Source: Telluria antibiotica | Lineage (GTDB): Bacteria > Pseudomonadota > Gammaproteobacteria > Burkholderiales > Burkholderiaceae_D | Length of the DNA stretch: 64,000 nucleotides | NCBI RefSeq assembly: GCF_011682055.1 | Contig: NZ_JAAQOM010000002.1 | Location: 248,001-312,000 of the forward strand | Direction: 5' to 3' | Part shown: positions 1 through 8,087 of the stretch, in pieces | How the letters are laid out: the number at the start of each line of letters is the position of its first letter | How positions within the stretch are numbered: the stretch's first letter is position 1 | Notes under the pieces: model-generated | Databases searched by the model: none | What the model saw: the letters and a program-made list of their open reading frames with translations, nothing else | Told to the model about the DNA's origin: nothing | Program-made: the position numbers and the translations under genes

Positions 1-151
1 CGATATGGCTCAGCGCACGAAATTGCCGCCAATAATGGCAAGTCGCGTTGTGCTTAGTACTTGGTCCGTGTTGCAGTCGTTTTTGTTTCGTGCCGGACTT
101 CATCAGTTTGCGGCGAACTTTATTAATGCTCGACACGGTCCCGCGCCGGCA

Positions 152-1171
152 TCAATCGATGCGCTTGACCGACTCGCGCACGACGAGGTTCAGTTGCGGC
201 ACCTCGATGTCGAGCGTCTCGTGCCCGATCATCTTGACGATCGCGCGGCCCAGGCATTTGCCGACGTCGAACAGCGGCTGGCGCACGGTCGTCAGCGGCG
301 GCGTCGTGTACATGGAGCTGTGCAGGTCGTCGAAGCCGATGACGGAGATGTCTTCCGGCACGCGGATCCCGCGGCGGTACAGCGCGAGGCGCGCGCCGTA
401 TGCCGTCAGGTCGTTCGCGCAGAAGATCGCGGAAAAGCGCTGGCCCGATTCCAGCAGCCGCTCGACGGCCAGCAGGCCGCTCGATTCCTGGAAGTCGCCG
501 CCGACGATCAGCTGCTGCTGTTCCTTGATGCCGTGCTTGGCCAGGGTATCGCGGTAGCCGGCCAGACGCGCGAGCGCATCCTGGTGGTCTGACGGGCCCG
601 TGATGAACGCGATGTTGCGGTGGCCCTGGTCGATCAGGTACCCGACCGCCTCGCACGCGCCCCAGTAGTTGTCGAGGCAGAAGCCGTACGCGCGCGGCGA
701 GCTCAGGTCGCGGCCGAAGGCGACGATGGGCACGCGCTGCGACAACTTGAGGATCTGCGCATCCTTCAGTTTCCCGCTCAGGATCACGAGGCCGTCGACG
801 CGGCGCGCGATCAGCAGTTCGATGCGCTCGGCCTCTTCGTCCGCGTGCCAGTGGCCGGAGACGATCAGCGGCGCGTAGCCCGTGCCCTGCAAGGCCTCGT
901 CGATGCCGGCCATCGCATCGGCGAAATAGCCGGAGACGAGCGACTGCGTCAGCACACCGATCGTGCGCGAGCTTCCCATCTTGAGGTTCTGCGCGAGGAC
1001 GTTCGGCTTGTAGTTGAGCTTTTCGATGACGCTCTCGATGGCCTGGCGCTTTTCCTCCGACACCTTGGCGGTGCCGTTCAGGAAGCGCGAAACCGTCGCC
1101 GCCGACACGCCCGCCACCCGGGCGACTTCGTGGACGGTGACCATCGGTGTGCTGCTGGAATCCTTTTTCAT
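152..1171 (-). CDS. LacI-family transcriptional regulator
   Basis: Predicted sugar-responsive repressor of 339 residues, the usual LacI-family length. The N-terminal helix-turn-helix (about residues 11-35, with VHEVARVAGVSAATVSRFLNG) is followed by a hinge ending near TIGVLTQS and a periplasmic-binding-protein-like effector domain (IAFITGP, IFCANDLTAYG, ISVIGFDD). The ATG is the only good start and directly precedes the HTH. The gene diverges from the GH1 glucosidase gene, and the 231-base gap holds a perfect 14-base palindrome at 1307-1320 beside a strong promoter. Control of the glucosidase/glucokinase/MFS operon and of the TonB receptor at 18796-21840, which has nearly the same palindrome, is inferred from position. 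The effector is unknown; a glucosyl oligosaccharide is plausible. Confidence 0.93.
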   Translation of the reverse strand: MKKDSSSTPMVTVHEVARVAGVSAATVSRFLNGTAKVSEEKRQAIESVIEKLNYKPNVLAQNLKMGSSRTIGVLTQSLVSGYFADAMAGIDEALQGTGYAPLIVSGHWHADEEAERIELLIARRVDGLVILSGKLKDAQILKLSQRVPIVAFGRDLSSPRAYGFCLDNYWGACEAVGYLIDQGHRNIAFITGPSDHQDALARLAGYRDTLAKHGIKEQQQLIVGGDFQESSGLLAVERLLESGQRFSAIFCANDLTAYGARLALYRRGIRVPEDISVIGFDDLHSSMYTTPPLTTVRQPLFDVGKCLGRAIVKMIGHETLDIEVPQLNLVVRESVKRID

Positions 1172-1277
1172 GCGTCGGCCTGCGTTATCGAGGCGGCGGT
1201 GCCGCGAAGCTCGTGAATATACACCAGGACATGCCGGTTTGACATGTTACGGAACGACTTGAGGGGAAAAAATCTAT

Positions 1278-1320
1278 TTGACACCCGGGCGATCGCACAT
1301 GTACGATGAAATCGATTTCA
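1278..1320 (+). promoter_or_regulatory. Promoter and LacI-type operator of the GH1-glucokinase-MFS operon
   Basis: A consensus -35 TTGACA (1278-1283) is followed after 18 bases by TACGAT (1302-1307). TGAAATCGATTTCA (1307-1320) is a perfect palindrome with a central CG, as LacI-family operators usually have, and it covers the expected transcription start. A bound protein would block initiation. The same core lies just after the -10 of the TonB-receptor promoter. Confidence 0.75.
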
Positions 1321-1402
1321 AACAATTTGAAACTGGATGCGTCGCGCGCTCGCGGGCGCCGGCTGCGCATCGCTTTCACCCACAACGACTACAACCCGCA
1401 CC

Positions 1403-2740
1403 ATGACCGATTCCATCCGTTTTCCTTCCAACTTCACGTGGGGCGTCGCGACCAGCGCCTTCCAGATCGAAGGCGCCTTTGACGCCGACGGCAAGGGCCC
1501 TTCGATCTGGGATACGTTCTCGCACAACCCGGCCAACATCATCGACGGCACCAATGGCGACGTCGCCTGCGACCACTACCACCGCTACCGCGACGACGTG
1601 GCGATGATGGCGTCGCTGGGCGTGGACGCCTACCGCTTCTCGATGGCGTGGGCGCGCGTGCAGCCGACGGGCAAGGGTGCATGGAACGAGGCGGGCTTCG
1701 ACTTCTACACGCGCCTCTTGGACGCGCTGGACGAAAAAGGCATCGCCGCGCACATCACCTTGTACCACTGGGACCTGCCGCAAGGCCTGCAGGACGATGG
1801 CGGCTGGATGTCGCGCGACACGGCACACCGCTTCGCCGACTACGCGGCCGAAGTCGCGCGCCGCTACGGCAACCGCGTGGCCAGCATCGCCACGCACAAC
1901 GAGCCGTGGTGCACGGCGAACCTCGGCTACGGCAACGGCCAGTTCGCGCCGGGTGTCGCCGATAAAAAACAGGCCATCCAGGTATCGCACCACCTGTTGC
2001 TGTCGCACGGTTTGGCCATGCAGGCGATGCGCGCCGTGAACCCGACCTGCCAGCTCGGCATCGTGCTGAACCAGTGGACGGCGGAACCGGCCACGGACAG
2101 CGCCGCCGACAAGCGCCTCGCCGAACTGGAATGGGCCAACTCGATCGAGTGGTTCATGGACCCGATCTTCAAGCGCCGCTATCCCGCGCTGTCGCTGGAA
2201 GCGCACGGGGACAATGCGCCCGTCGTGCACGCGGGCGACTTCGACATCATCGCCCAGCCGCTCGACTTCCTCGGCGTGAACTACTACCGCCGCGAAGTGA
2301 TGAGCGCGGAAGTCCCGCCGCGCAAGCCGGAAGGCGGCCTGGGTTTCACCGACATGGGCTGGGAGATCTACCCGCAGGGCCTCACGGACCTGCTCGTGCA
2401 GCTGAAACAGGAATACCCGGACCTGCCGCCGGTGTACATTACGGAAAACGGCATGGCCTCCGTCGACACGGTCGAAGGCGGCCAGGTCGACGACGCGCAG
2501 CGCCTGGAATACGTGCGCACCCACCTGATCGCGCTGAAGGCCGCGATGGATGCGGGCGTGGACGTGCGCGGCTACTTCCTGTGGAGCCTGATGGACAATT
2601 TTGAATGGAATTCCGGCTATGCGAAGCGTTTCGGCATCGTGTACGTCGACTACGCCACGCAGCAGCGGATCCCGAAGGCGAGCGCCCTATGGTACCGCGA
2701 TTTCATCGCAGGCCAGCGCGATACCCTGCGCGCAGCCTGA
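1403..2740 (+). CDS. GH1 beta-glucosidase, cytoplasmic
   Basis: Retaining glycoside hydrolase family 1 enzyme expected to cut beta-linked glucosyl disaccharides or short oligosaccharides. The 445-residue length from ATG 1403 is normal for GH1. FPSNFTWGVATSAFQIEGAF is the family N-terminal signature. The acid/base Glu167 lies in THNEPW and the nucleophile Glu348 in YITENG. The C-terminal half has GYFLWSLMDNFEW. No signal peptide is present, so it acts in the cytosol. An in-frame ATG at 1337 adds 22 low-complexity residues before the conserved start and was not used. Glucokinase and an MFS carrier follow, so released glucose can be phosphorylated at once. Confidence 0.95.
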   Translation: MTDSIRFPSNFTWGVATSAFQIEGAFDADGKGPSIWDTFSHNPANIIDGTNGDVACDHYHRYRDDVAMMASLGVDAYRFSMAWARVQPTGKGAWNEAGFDFYTRLLDALDEKGIAAHITLYHWDLPQGLQDDGGWMSRDTAHRFADYAAEVARRYGNRVASIATHNEPWCTANLGYGNGQFAPGVADKKQAIQVSHHLLLSHGLAMQAMRAVNPTCQLGIVLNQWTAEPATDSAADKRLAELEWANSIEWFMDPIFKRRYPALSLEAHGDNAPVVHAGDFDIIAQPLDFLGVNYYRREVMSAEVPPRKPEGGLGFTDMGWEIYPQGLTDLLVQLKQEYPDLPPVYITENGMASVDTVEGGQVDDAQRLEYVRTHLIALKAAMDAGVDVRGYFLWSLMDNFEWNSGYAKRFGIVYVDYATQQRIPKASALWYRDFIAGQRDTLRAA

Positions 2741-2776
2741 CCGCCGCGGGCACAAGAACAGGAGACCGAGGAAGAC

Positions 2777-3829
2777 ATGAGGGACAACATGGATGATGTG
2801 CTTTTCGGCGGCGCCCGCCTGCTGGCCGATATCGGCGGGACGAACGCCCGCTTTGCCTTGCAGCGCGGCCCCGGCCGCATCGAGGAAATCGCGACGCTCG
2901 CGTGCGCCGCGCACGCGACGTTCACCGACGCCGTGCGCGCCTACCTGGCCGGCCATCCCGGCGCGGCGCGCGAGGTCCGCCACGCCGTGATCGCGATCGC
3001 GAACCCGGTCGAAGGCGATTTCGTCAAGATGACGAACCACCACTGGCAGTTCTCGATCGACGCGGCGCGCCGCGACCTCGGTCTCGACACGCTGCTCGTC
3101 GTGAACGACTTCGCCGCACTCTCGATGTCCGTGCCCGGCCTGCCGGACGCGGACCTGCAGCAGGTCGGCGGCACGCGCGTGAATCCCGACGCCGTGATCG
3201 GCGTCGTGGGCGCCGGTACTGGGCTCGGCGTTGGCGGCGTTATTCCGGACGGCGGCCGCTGGACCGTGCTGCCCAGCGAAGGGGGCCACGTGGCCTTCTC
3301 GCCGTCGAACGCGCGCGAACAGGCGATCCTCGCCTACTGCTGGACGAAGTGGCAGCACGTGTCGGCCGAACGCCTGATCTCGGGGCCAGGCCTGGCGACG
3401 ATCCACGAGGCGCTGTGCGCCATCGACGGCATCGCGACGGAGGCACTGGAACCTGCGCAAGTCGTCGAACGCGGCCTCGCGGGCGACAAGGTGTGCGCGG
3501 AAGTGCTGGACGTCTTCTGCGGCGCGCTGGGCACGATGGCCGCGAACGTGGCCGTCACGCTGTGTGCGCGCGGCGGCATCTACATCGGCGGCGGCGTCGT
3601 GCCGCGCCTGGGCGCCTTCTTCGCGCAGTCGTCGTTCCGCGCCCGCTTCGAGAACAAGGGCCGCTTCACCGACTTCTGCAGGCAGATCCCGGTGTACGTG
3701 ATCCACGCGCCCTACCCGGCCCTGGCCGGCGCCGCCGCGATGCTCGACCAGCAACTGACCGACGCCCGCGCCGCCGCGCAGCGCGCGCCGATCGATTCCG
3801 TCACGGCAGCCGGCCATGCGCACGCCTGA
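2777..3829 (+). CDS. glk: Glucokinase (Glk family)
   Basis: ATP-dependent glucose phosphorylation to glucose 6-phosphate in the cytosol. The 350-residue protein has the phosphate-binding motif LLADIGGTNARFAL near residue 15, VVNDFAALSMS with the likely catalytic Asp, GAGTGLGVGG, the LPSEGGHVAFSP segment and a C-terminal GIYIGGGVVPRLG. This is the classical bacterial Glk family rather than ROK. A ribosome site (ggag near 2761) lies upstream of ATG 2777; ATG 2789 is possible. It is 36 bases after the GH1 stop and overlaps the MFS gene by 14 bases, so the three genes form one operon. Confidence 0.93.
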   Translation: MRDNMDDVLFGGARLLADIGGTNARFALQRGPGRIEEIATLACAAHATFTDAVRAYLAGHPGAAREVRHAVIAIANPVEGDFVKMTNHHWQFSIDAARRDLGLDTLLVVNDFAALSMSVPGLPDADLQQVGGTRVNPDAVIGVVGAGTGLGVGGVIPDGGRWTVLPSEGGHVAFSPSNAREQAILAYCWTKWQHVSAERLISGPGLATIHEALCAIDGIATEALEPAQVVERGLAGDKVCAEVLDVFCGALGTMAANVAVTLCARGGIYIGGGVVPRLGAFFAQSSFRARFENKGRFTDFCRQIPVYVIHAPYPALAGAAAMLDQQLTDARAAAQRAPIDSVTAAGHAHA

Positions 3830-5180
3830 CCGCACCCGCCACCCGCTGCTGTGGGTGCCCACGGGCTACTTCACGATGGCGCTCGGCTACGTCATGTTGA
3901 CGAGCGTCACCGCCATCATGTTCAAGAACATCGGCATGGACAACGCCCGCGCAGCCGCGTATTCGAGCATGCTGATCTTCGCGTACACGGCCAAGCCCCT
4001 GTTCGCGCCGATCGTCGAGATGTACCGCACCAAGAAATTCTTCGTGTTGTGCATGCAGGTGCTGATCGCGGTGGGCTTCGCCGGCGCGGGCCTCGCGATG
4101 AGCATGCCGCACTGGATGGTGCTGATGCTGGCGCTGTTCGTGCTGATGTCGTTCATCGGCGCGACGCAGGACATCGCCAGCGACGGCGTCTACGTCACGT
4201 CGCTCGACACTCGCACGCAGGCGCTGTACTGCGGCGTGCAGAGCCTGTCGTGGAACGTGGGGCCCATCGTCGCCTCCGGCTTCCTCGTCTACCTGAGCGG
4301 CCGCCTGCACACGGAAGTGTTCCACCACGACCCGAAGGTGTTCGGGCCGGACTGGATGGACGCGTGGCGCGTGATCTTCTTCATCGTGGCCGCCATCGTC
4401 ATCGTGATGGCCGCGTGGCACGCGCGCGTGATGCCCGACGGCGCGCGCGCGGAAAACACGCCGACGAATTTGCGCGGCGCGGGCTACATCCTGTGGGACT
4501 CGTTCGTCACGTTCTTCCAGAAGCGCGACGTGTGGAAGATGATCGCGTTCGCGTTCCTGTTCCGCGTCAGCATCGGCATGCTGGAAAAGATCGGGCCGTT
4601 CTTCATGGTCGACTCGGCGGCGAAGGGCGGCCTCGGGCTCTCCAACGAGCAGCTCGGGATCATCTACGGCACGTGGGGCCTGATCGCCGTGCTGGTGGGT
4701 TCCCTGCTGGGCGGCATGTTCGTCGCGAAGCGCGGCTTGAAGCGCACGCTGTTCATCCTGTGCTGCGCCGTCAACATCCCGAACCTGACGTTCCTCGCGA
4801 TGGCCATCGCCCTGCCGTCGGACGCGTGGACGATCGCGGCCGGCGTCATCATCGAAAAATTCTTCTTCGGCTTCGGATCCGTCGGCTACATGATCTACCT
4901 GATGCAGCAGCTCGCACCGGGCAAGTACACGACGACGCACTACGCGTTCGGCACGGGCCTGATGGGGCTGTGCATGCTCGTCACGGGCATGGTCAGCGGC
5001 GTGCTGCAGGAGTACCTGGGTTACGTCAGCTACTTCGTGGCCGTCATGATCGCGACGATCCCGTCGTTCCTCGCGACGTGGTTTGCGCCGTTCCACCACG
5101 ACGACGGCATGGGAGCAGACAGCGGCGTCAAGGCGGCTGCGGCGGCGAACGATCCGAACGTGAATCACCACGCGGCCTGA
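3816..5180 (+). CDS. AmpG-like MFS sugar transporter
   Basis: Inner-membrane major facilitator of 454 residues with about 12 hydrophobic segments (for example WVPTGYFTMALGYVMLTSV, MVLMLALFVLMSFIGA, VIFFIVAAIVIVMAAW). The conserved GATQDIASDGVYV segment is typical of the AmpG/acetyl-CoA-transporter branch that moves saccharides or muropeptides. It starts inside the end of glk, so translation is probably coupled. By context it should import the beta-glucosidase substrate from the periplasm. That substrate, and whether it is xyloglucan derived, is inference. Confidence 0.88.
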   Translation: MRTPDRTRHPLLWVPTGYFTMALGYVMLTSVTAIMFKNIGMDNARAAAYSSMLIFAYTAKPLFAPIVEMYRTKKFFVLCMQVLIAVGFAGAGLAMSMPHWMVLMLALFVLMSFIGATQDIASDGVYVTSLDTRTQALYCGVQSLSWNVGPIVASGFLVYLSGRLHTEVFHHDPKVFGPDWMDAWRVIFFIVAAIVIVMAAWHARVMPDGARAENTPTNLRGAGYILWDSFVTFFQKRDVWKMIAFAFLFRVSIGMLEKIGPFFMVDSAAKGGLGLSNEQLGIIYGTWGLIAVLVGSLLGGMFVAKRGLKRTLFILCCAVNIPNLTFLAMAIALPSDAWTIAAGVIIEKFFFGFGSVGYMIYLMQQLAPGKYTTTHYAFGTGLMGLCMLVTGMVSGVLQEYLGYVSYFVAVMIATIPSFLATWFAPFHHDDGMGADSGVKAAAAANDPNVNHHAA

Positions 5181-5199
5181 CCACCGCGGCATCATCACC

Positions 5200-5224
5200 G
5201 GCCGGGCATTGCCCGGCCTTTTTT
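5200..5224 (+). terminator. Rho-independent terminator of the GH1-glk-MFS operon
   Basis: An 8-base perfect stem GGCCGGGC / GCCCGGCC with an ATT loop is followed directly by six T. It lies 20 bases after the MFS stop. Confidence 0.9.
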
Positions 5225-5232
5225 CAGCCCCA

Positions 5233-5450
5233 AATTCGAGGTCAGAGCACGTTTCGCCTGAAGTTCGGGGTCAGAGCAAATTTCGGATCAATGTGCAGGA
5301 ACACAACAAGCCGCCCCAAGGATCGCGGCGTCTACGCGCGCCTCTGGGGAATCAGGCCGGGCCGCCGTCCGTAAAAATTCCTTTGAAGATCGTGCCTCAG
5401 AAAGTGCTCTGACCCCGAATATTCATCAAAACATGCTCTGACCCCGAATT
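5233..5450. repeat. Small element bounded by doubled inverted repeats (TTCGGGGTCAGAGCA type)
   Basis: Each end carries two copies of a 15-17-base unit about 30 bases apart. On the left, at 5233-5250 and 5263-5279, the units read as TTCGRGGTCAGAGCA. On the right, at 5404-5420 and 5434-5450, they read as the reverse complement. The roughly 120-base centre has no convincing gene. This layout suggests a non-autonomous mobile element or the footprint of one. No transposase is present, and no target duplication is obvious. Confidence 0.6.
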
Positions 5451-5451
5451 T

Positions 5452-6140
5452 TCAGGCGGCCAGCCGCCGCACGCGGTCGTCGTCCGTGCGGAAGACACTC
5501 GCGGTGCGCGCCAGGTTGCGCGTCTGTTCATCGAGGCCCGCCGCCGCAGCTGCGGTCTGTTCCACCAGGGTCGAGTTCTGCTGGGTGGTGTCCTCCACGT
5601 GCACGACGGTGTCGTCCGCTGCGCCTGCTCGCGCACATCGCGCATCGGAGCGTCCAGCGCCGCCGCCAACGCGGGATTGGCGCGCGCGGGCTTGGCGAAC
5701 TGCCTCGTCGTCAGGTGCAGGCGGTCGGCGACGCGCGCGACGATCGCGGACAGGGCGAGCCGGTCCTCCGCGGCGGCGCGGTGCGTGGCCAGCAGGCCTG
5801 CGCCCTTCGCCCGCATCTTGCCCGGTTCTTTCGACAAATAAGGCAGCCGGTAACAGATGGACTGGATCAGCTGGTAGGAATCGGCGTCGGGGTCCAGGTT
5901 CAGCCCATGGTGGTCGGCCATCTGATCGTCGACCTCGAGCAGCTTGGGCACGAGGGCCGTGCGCATGGCGTAATTCTCGGGAACGGTGATCGTTCCCGCG
6001 GCGAGGCGCGCGTCGCTGATGCCGGCCACGGTGTCGGCCAGCTGGCCCACTGTCGTCGTCGGCGCGACGGCGCACTCCGACTTGCCGTACAGTGCCCACA
6101 TCGCGACGCCGTCCTCCGCGCGTGCCCGCCGGATCGGCAT
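5452..6140 (-). pseudogene. Methyl-accepting chemotaxis protein remnant
   Basis: Two frames together resemble a chemotaxis receptor. From ATG 6140 one frame carries a ligand-domain-like stretch (ENYAMRTALVPKLLEVDDQMADHHGL, MRAKGAGLLATHRA) down to about 5630. After a frame change near 5620, the other frame ends with DTTQQNSTLVEQTAAAAAGL and NLARTASVF, the typical end of an MCP signalling domain. The N-terminal membrane segment and nearly all of the cytoplasmic hairpin, including the CheW/CheA contact tip, are missing. The remnant abuts the repeat element at 5233-5450, which may have caused or marked the damage. It should be non-functional. Confidence 0.65.
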
Positions 6141-6289
6141 CGAGTTTCCCCTCGTGTTGTCCATGGGTCGAAACCCCGGTTTACCTCTGTCGTCCGCACG
6201 ATCGTAGTGCGGGCGCCCGCGATCTACCGAACAGCCGTGCGTGTGCAGGACTATGCCGAGCATCAGCGCATGCGCTGCGCCGACGGGTC

Positions 6290-7900
6290 TCAGCGGGCCG
6301 GTGCGGCCGCCTCGCCCACCAGGCCCTGGATCTCTTCCAGCCGGCGCCCGCGCGTGTCGATGCCGTTCCGCGCCAGCAGCAGCGCCGCGACGGCCATCGG
6401 CAGCGCGATCACGAGCGCCGCCAGCGCCACGTTGCCGAACAGTCCGACGACGCCGAACCCGGCGCCCAGGATGCCGCCCAGCTTGGACCCCGCGGCGATG
6501 ACGCCGGAGCCCGTCGCGCGCAGGTGGACAGGATAGATTTCGGACGCGTACGGGATCAAGGTGGCGATGACGCCGCTGGCCGAGACGAGCAGCGCGACGG
6601 TCGCGACGACCATCGCCGCGGTCGACGCGACGCCCGTATGGCCGAGCAGGAAGAAACCCAGCAGGCTCGCACACGACAGGCCGATGAACGTGACGAGCGT
6701 CTTGACGGTGCTCCAGCTGTGGTACAACCAGATCACGACGAGCGTGCCGGGCAGCGCGAACAAGGCGGATTTCGCGAGCAGGCTCGTGGCGGTGGCCGCG
6801 TCCATGCCCATCGCGCGCAGGTTCGTCGGCAGCCACAGGAGGAAGCCGAAGTTGACGAGGCCCCAGGCGACGCCGGCGACACCCATGCCGATCGTCAGCG
6901 GGCCGTAGCCGCCTTGCAGCAATGCGCGCATGCCGACGGGGCCGTGATCGCCGGCCGGGCCGTGATCCGCCGCGGCACCATCGTCCGCATCGACGACACC
7001 CGCGAATTTCGCCAGCACGGCGCGGGCCTCCGCATGCAGGCCGTTCGTCGCGAGGAAGCGCGGCGATTCCGGCAGCAGGCGGCTCAACAGGATGATGATG
7101 GCGCCCGTGGGCAGGCCCAGCAGCCACAGCACGCGCCAGCCGTAGACGGGTTCCAGCAGGCTCGCGGCCCAGGCGGCGACAAGGTAGCCGGCCGAGTTCC
7201 CGAGCCCGCCCAGCGCGACGAGCAGCCAGCCGCGGTGCGCGGCGGGGATCATTTCGGCCATCAGGGTGAACGTGATCGGCAGCAGGCCGCCGGCCGATGC
7301 GCCCATCAGGAAGCACATGGCGAGGTTCCAGTTAAACGACGGCATGGCGCCGCAGATGGCGGTGCCGATGAACATCAGCGCGGACAGCAGGATCGTCGCA
7401 CGCCGCCCGAAGCGGTCGGCGACAACGCCCCAGACGACGGAGCCGACCGTCGTCCCCGTCAGCGCGACGAAGGCGAGCATGCCGGCCGACTGCTTGGCCA
7501 GTTCGTATTCGCGCGTCATGCCGGGCATGACGAAGCCCAGCGTGGCCGGCTTCATCACGTCGATCGTCAGTGCTATCACGAGCACGGCGACGAGATACCA
7601 GTGCTGGCGGTTCAGCGGGACGCCGTCGGCGACGTGGAAATGCAGGCCGCCGCGCGCGCCCGTGCCCGCGCGCAGGCGCGCCATGCGGGGCATCAGGCCG
7701 TAGGCTGCCAGCAGCAGCCCGATGGGGATCAATGCCATCCCCGCCAGCATCATGGCGTCCATCTCCATGCCGACCATCCGGTACCCCATGTGCGAGGCGC
7801 ACACGAACATCGGAACGTGCGCCAGCACGCCGGCCACGATGGCGGCCGTACCGGCCCAGAATGCGAAGGGATGATGCAGGGAGAGACCGTTCGATTTCAT
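6290..7900 (-). CDS. MFS transporter (metabolite:H+ symporter type)
   Basis: Inner-membrane carrier of about 536 residues with 12 or more hydrophobic segments. The MFS loop signature appears as GVVADRFGRRATIL, and the domain centre contains LLPESPRFLATNGLHAEA, as in the sugar-transporter/SV2-like branch. ATG 7900 (MKSNGLSLHHPFAF) puts the first membrane helix near the N terminus. The open frame continues upstream to 8104, but that part is not membrane-like and overlaps the promoter region of the ATP-grasp gene. The substrate cannot be told. It stands alone and diverges from the Anbu cluster. Confidence 0.85.
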   Translation of the reverse strand: MKSNGLSLHHPFAFWAGTAAIVAGVLAHVPMFVCASHMGYRMVGMEMDAMMLAGMALIPIGLLLAAYGLMPRMARLRAGTGARGGLHFHVADGVPLNRQHWYLVAVLVIALTIDVMKPATLGFVMPGMTREYELAKQSAGMLAFVALTGTTVGSVVWGVVADRFGRRATILLSALMFIGTAICGAMPSFNWNLAMCFLMGASAGGLLPITFTLMAEMIPAAHRGWLLVALGGLGNSAGYLVAAWAASLLEPVYGWRVLWLLGLPTGAIIILLSRLLPESPRFLATNGLHAEARAVLAKFAGVVDADDGAAADHGPAGDHGPVGMRALLQGGYGPLTIGMGVAGVAWGLVNFGFLLWLPTNLRAMGMDAATATSLLAKSALFALPGTLVVIWLYHSWSTVKTLVTFIGLSCASLLGFFLLGHTGVASTAAMVVATVALLVSASGVIATLIPYASEIYPVHLRATGSGVIAAGSKLGGILGAGFGVVGLFGNVALAALVIALPMAVAALLLARNGIDTRGRRLEEIQGLVGEAAAPAR

Positions 7901-8037
7901 GCTGTGCTTCTGGACGAGAGGGGCAGCGCTGCGGGGCACCGGATAACCTCCGAGTATGCCCCGGTCCCTTGGTAAACACAAGCTCGGGCGGAGAACGCCG
8001 CCCGCACCACGATCGGGCACGGCACCCCTTATTTTCC

Positions 8038-8053
8038 TGGCACGCTTCTTGAT
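8038..8053 (+). promoter_or_regulatory. Sigma54-like promoter of the Anbu cluster
   Basis: TGGCACG-N4-TTGAT matches the -24/-12 consensus TGGCACG-N4-TTGCW except for A in place of the -12 C. It lies 34 bases before ATG 8088, a normal distance for a sigma54 start site. I see no convincing NtrC dyad in the 130 bases upstream. Confidence 0.5.
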
Positions 8054-8087
8054 ACGTCTACCGTGTCGACACTCACGGAAGGCGGCA

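Noticed and set aside
1..151. Leading 151 bases downstream of the LacI gene
   Set aside because: No hairpin with T-run and no protein-like frame was found.
1337..1402. Earlier ATG for the GH1 glucosidase
   Set aside because: It adds Ala/Thr-rich residues not found in GH1 proteins and lies only 17 bases after the operator, too close to the expected transcription start.
7981..8037. Possible NtrC dyad upstream of the sigma54-like site (GCACC and GGGCAC around 8004-8021)
   Set aside because: The halves do not form the TGCACC-N5-GGTGCA symmetry, so I could not support it.
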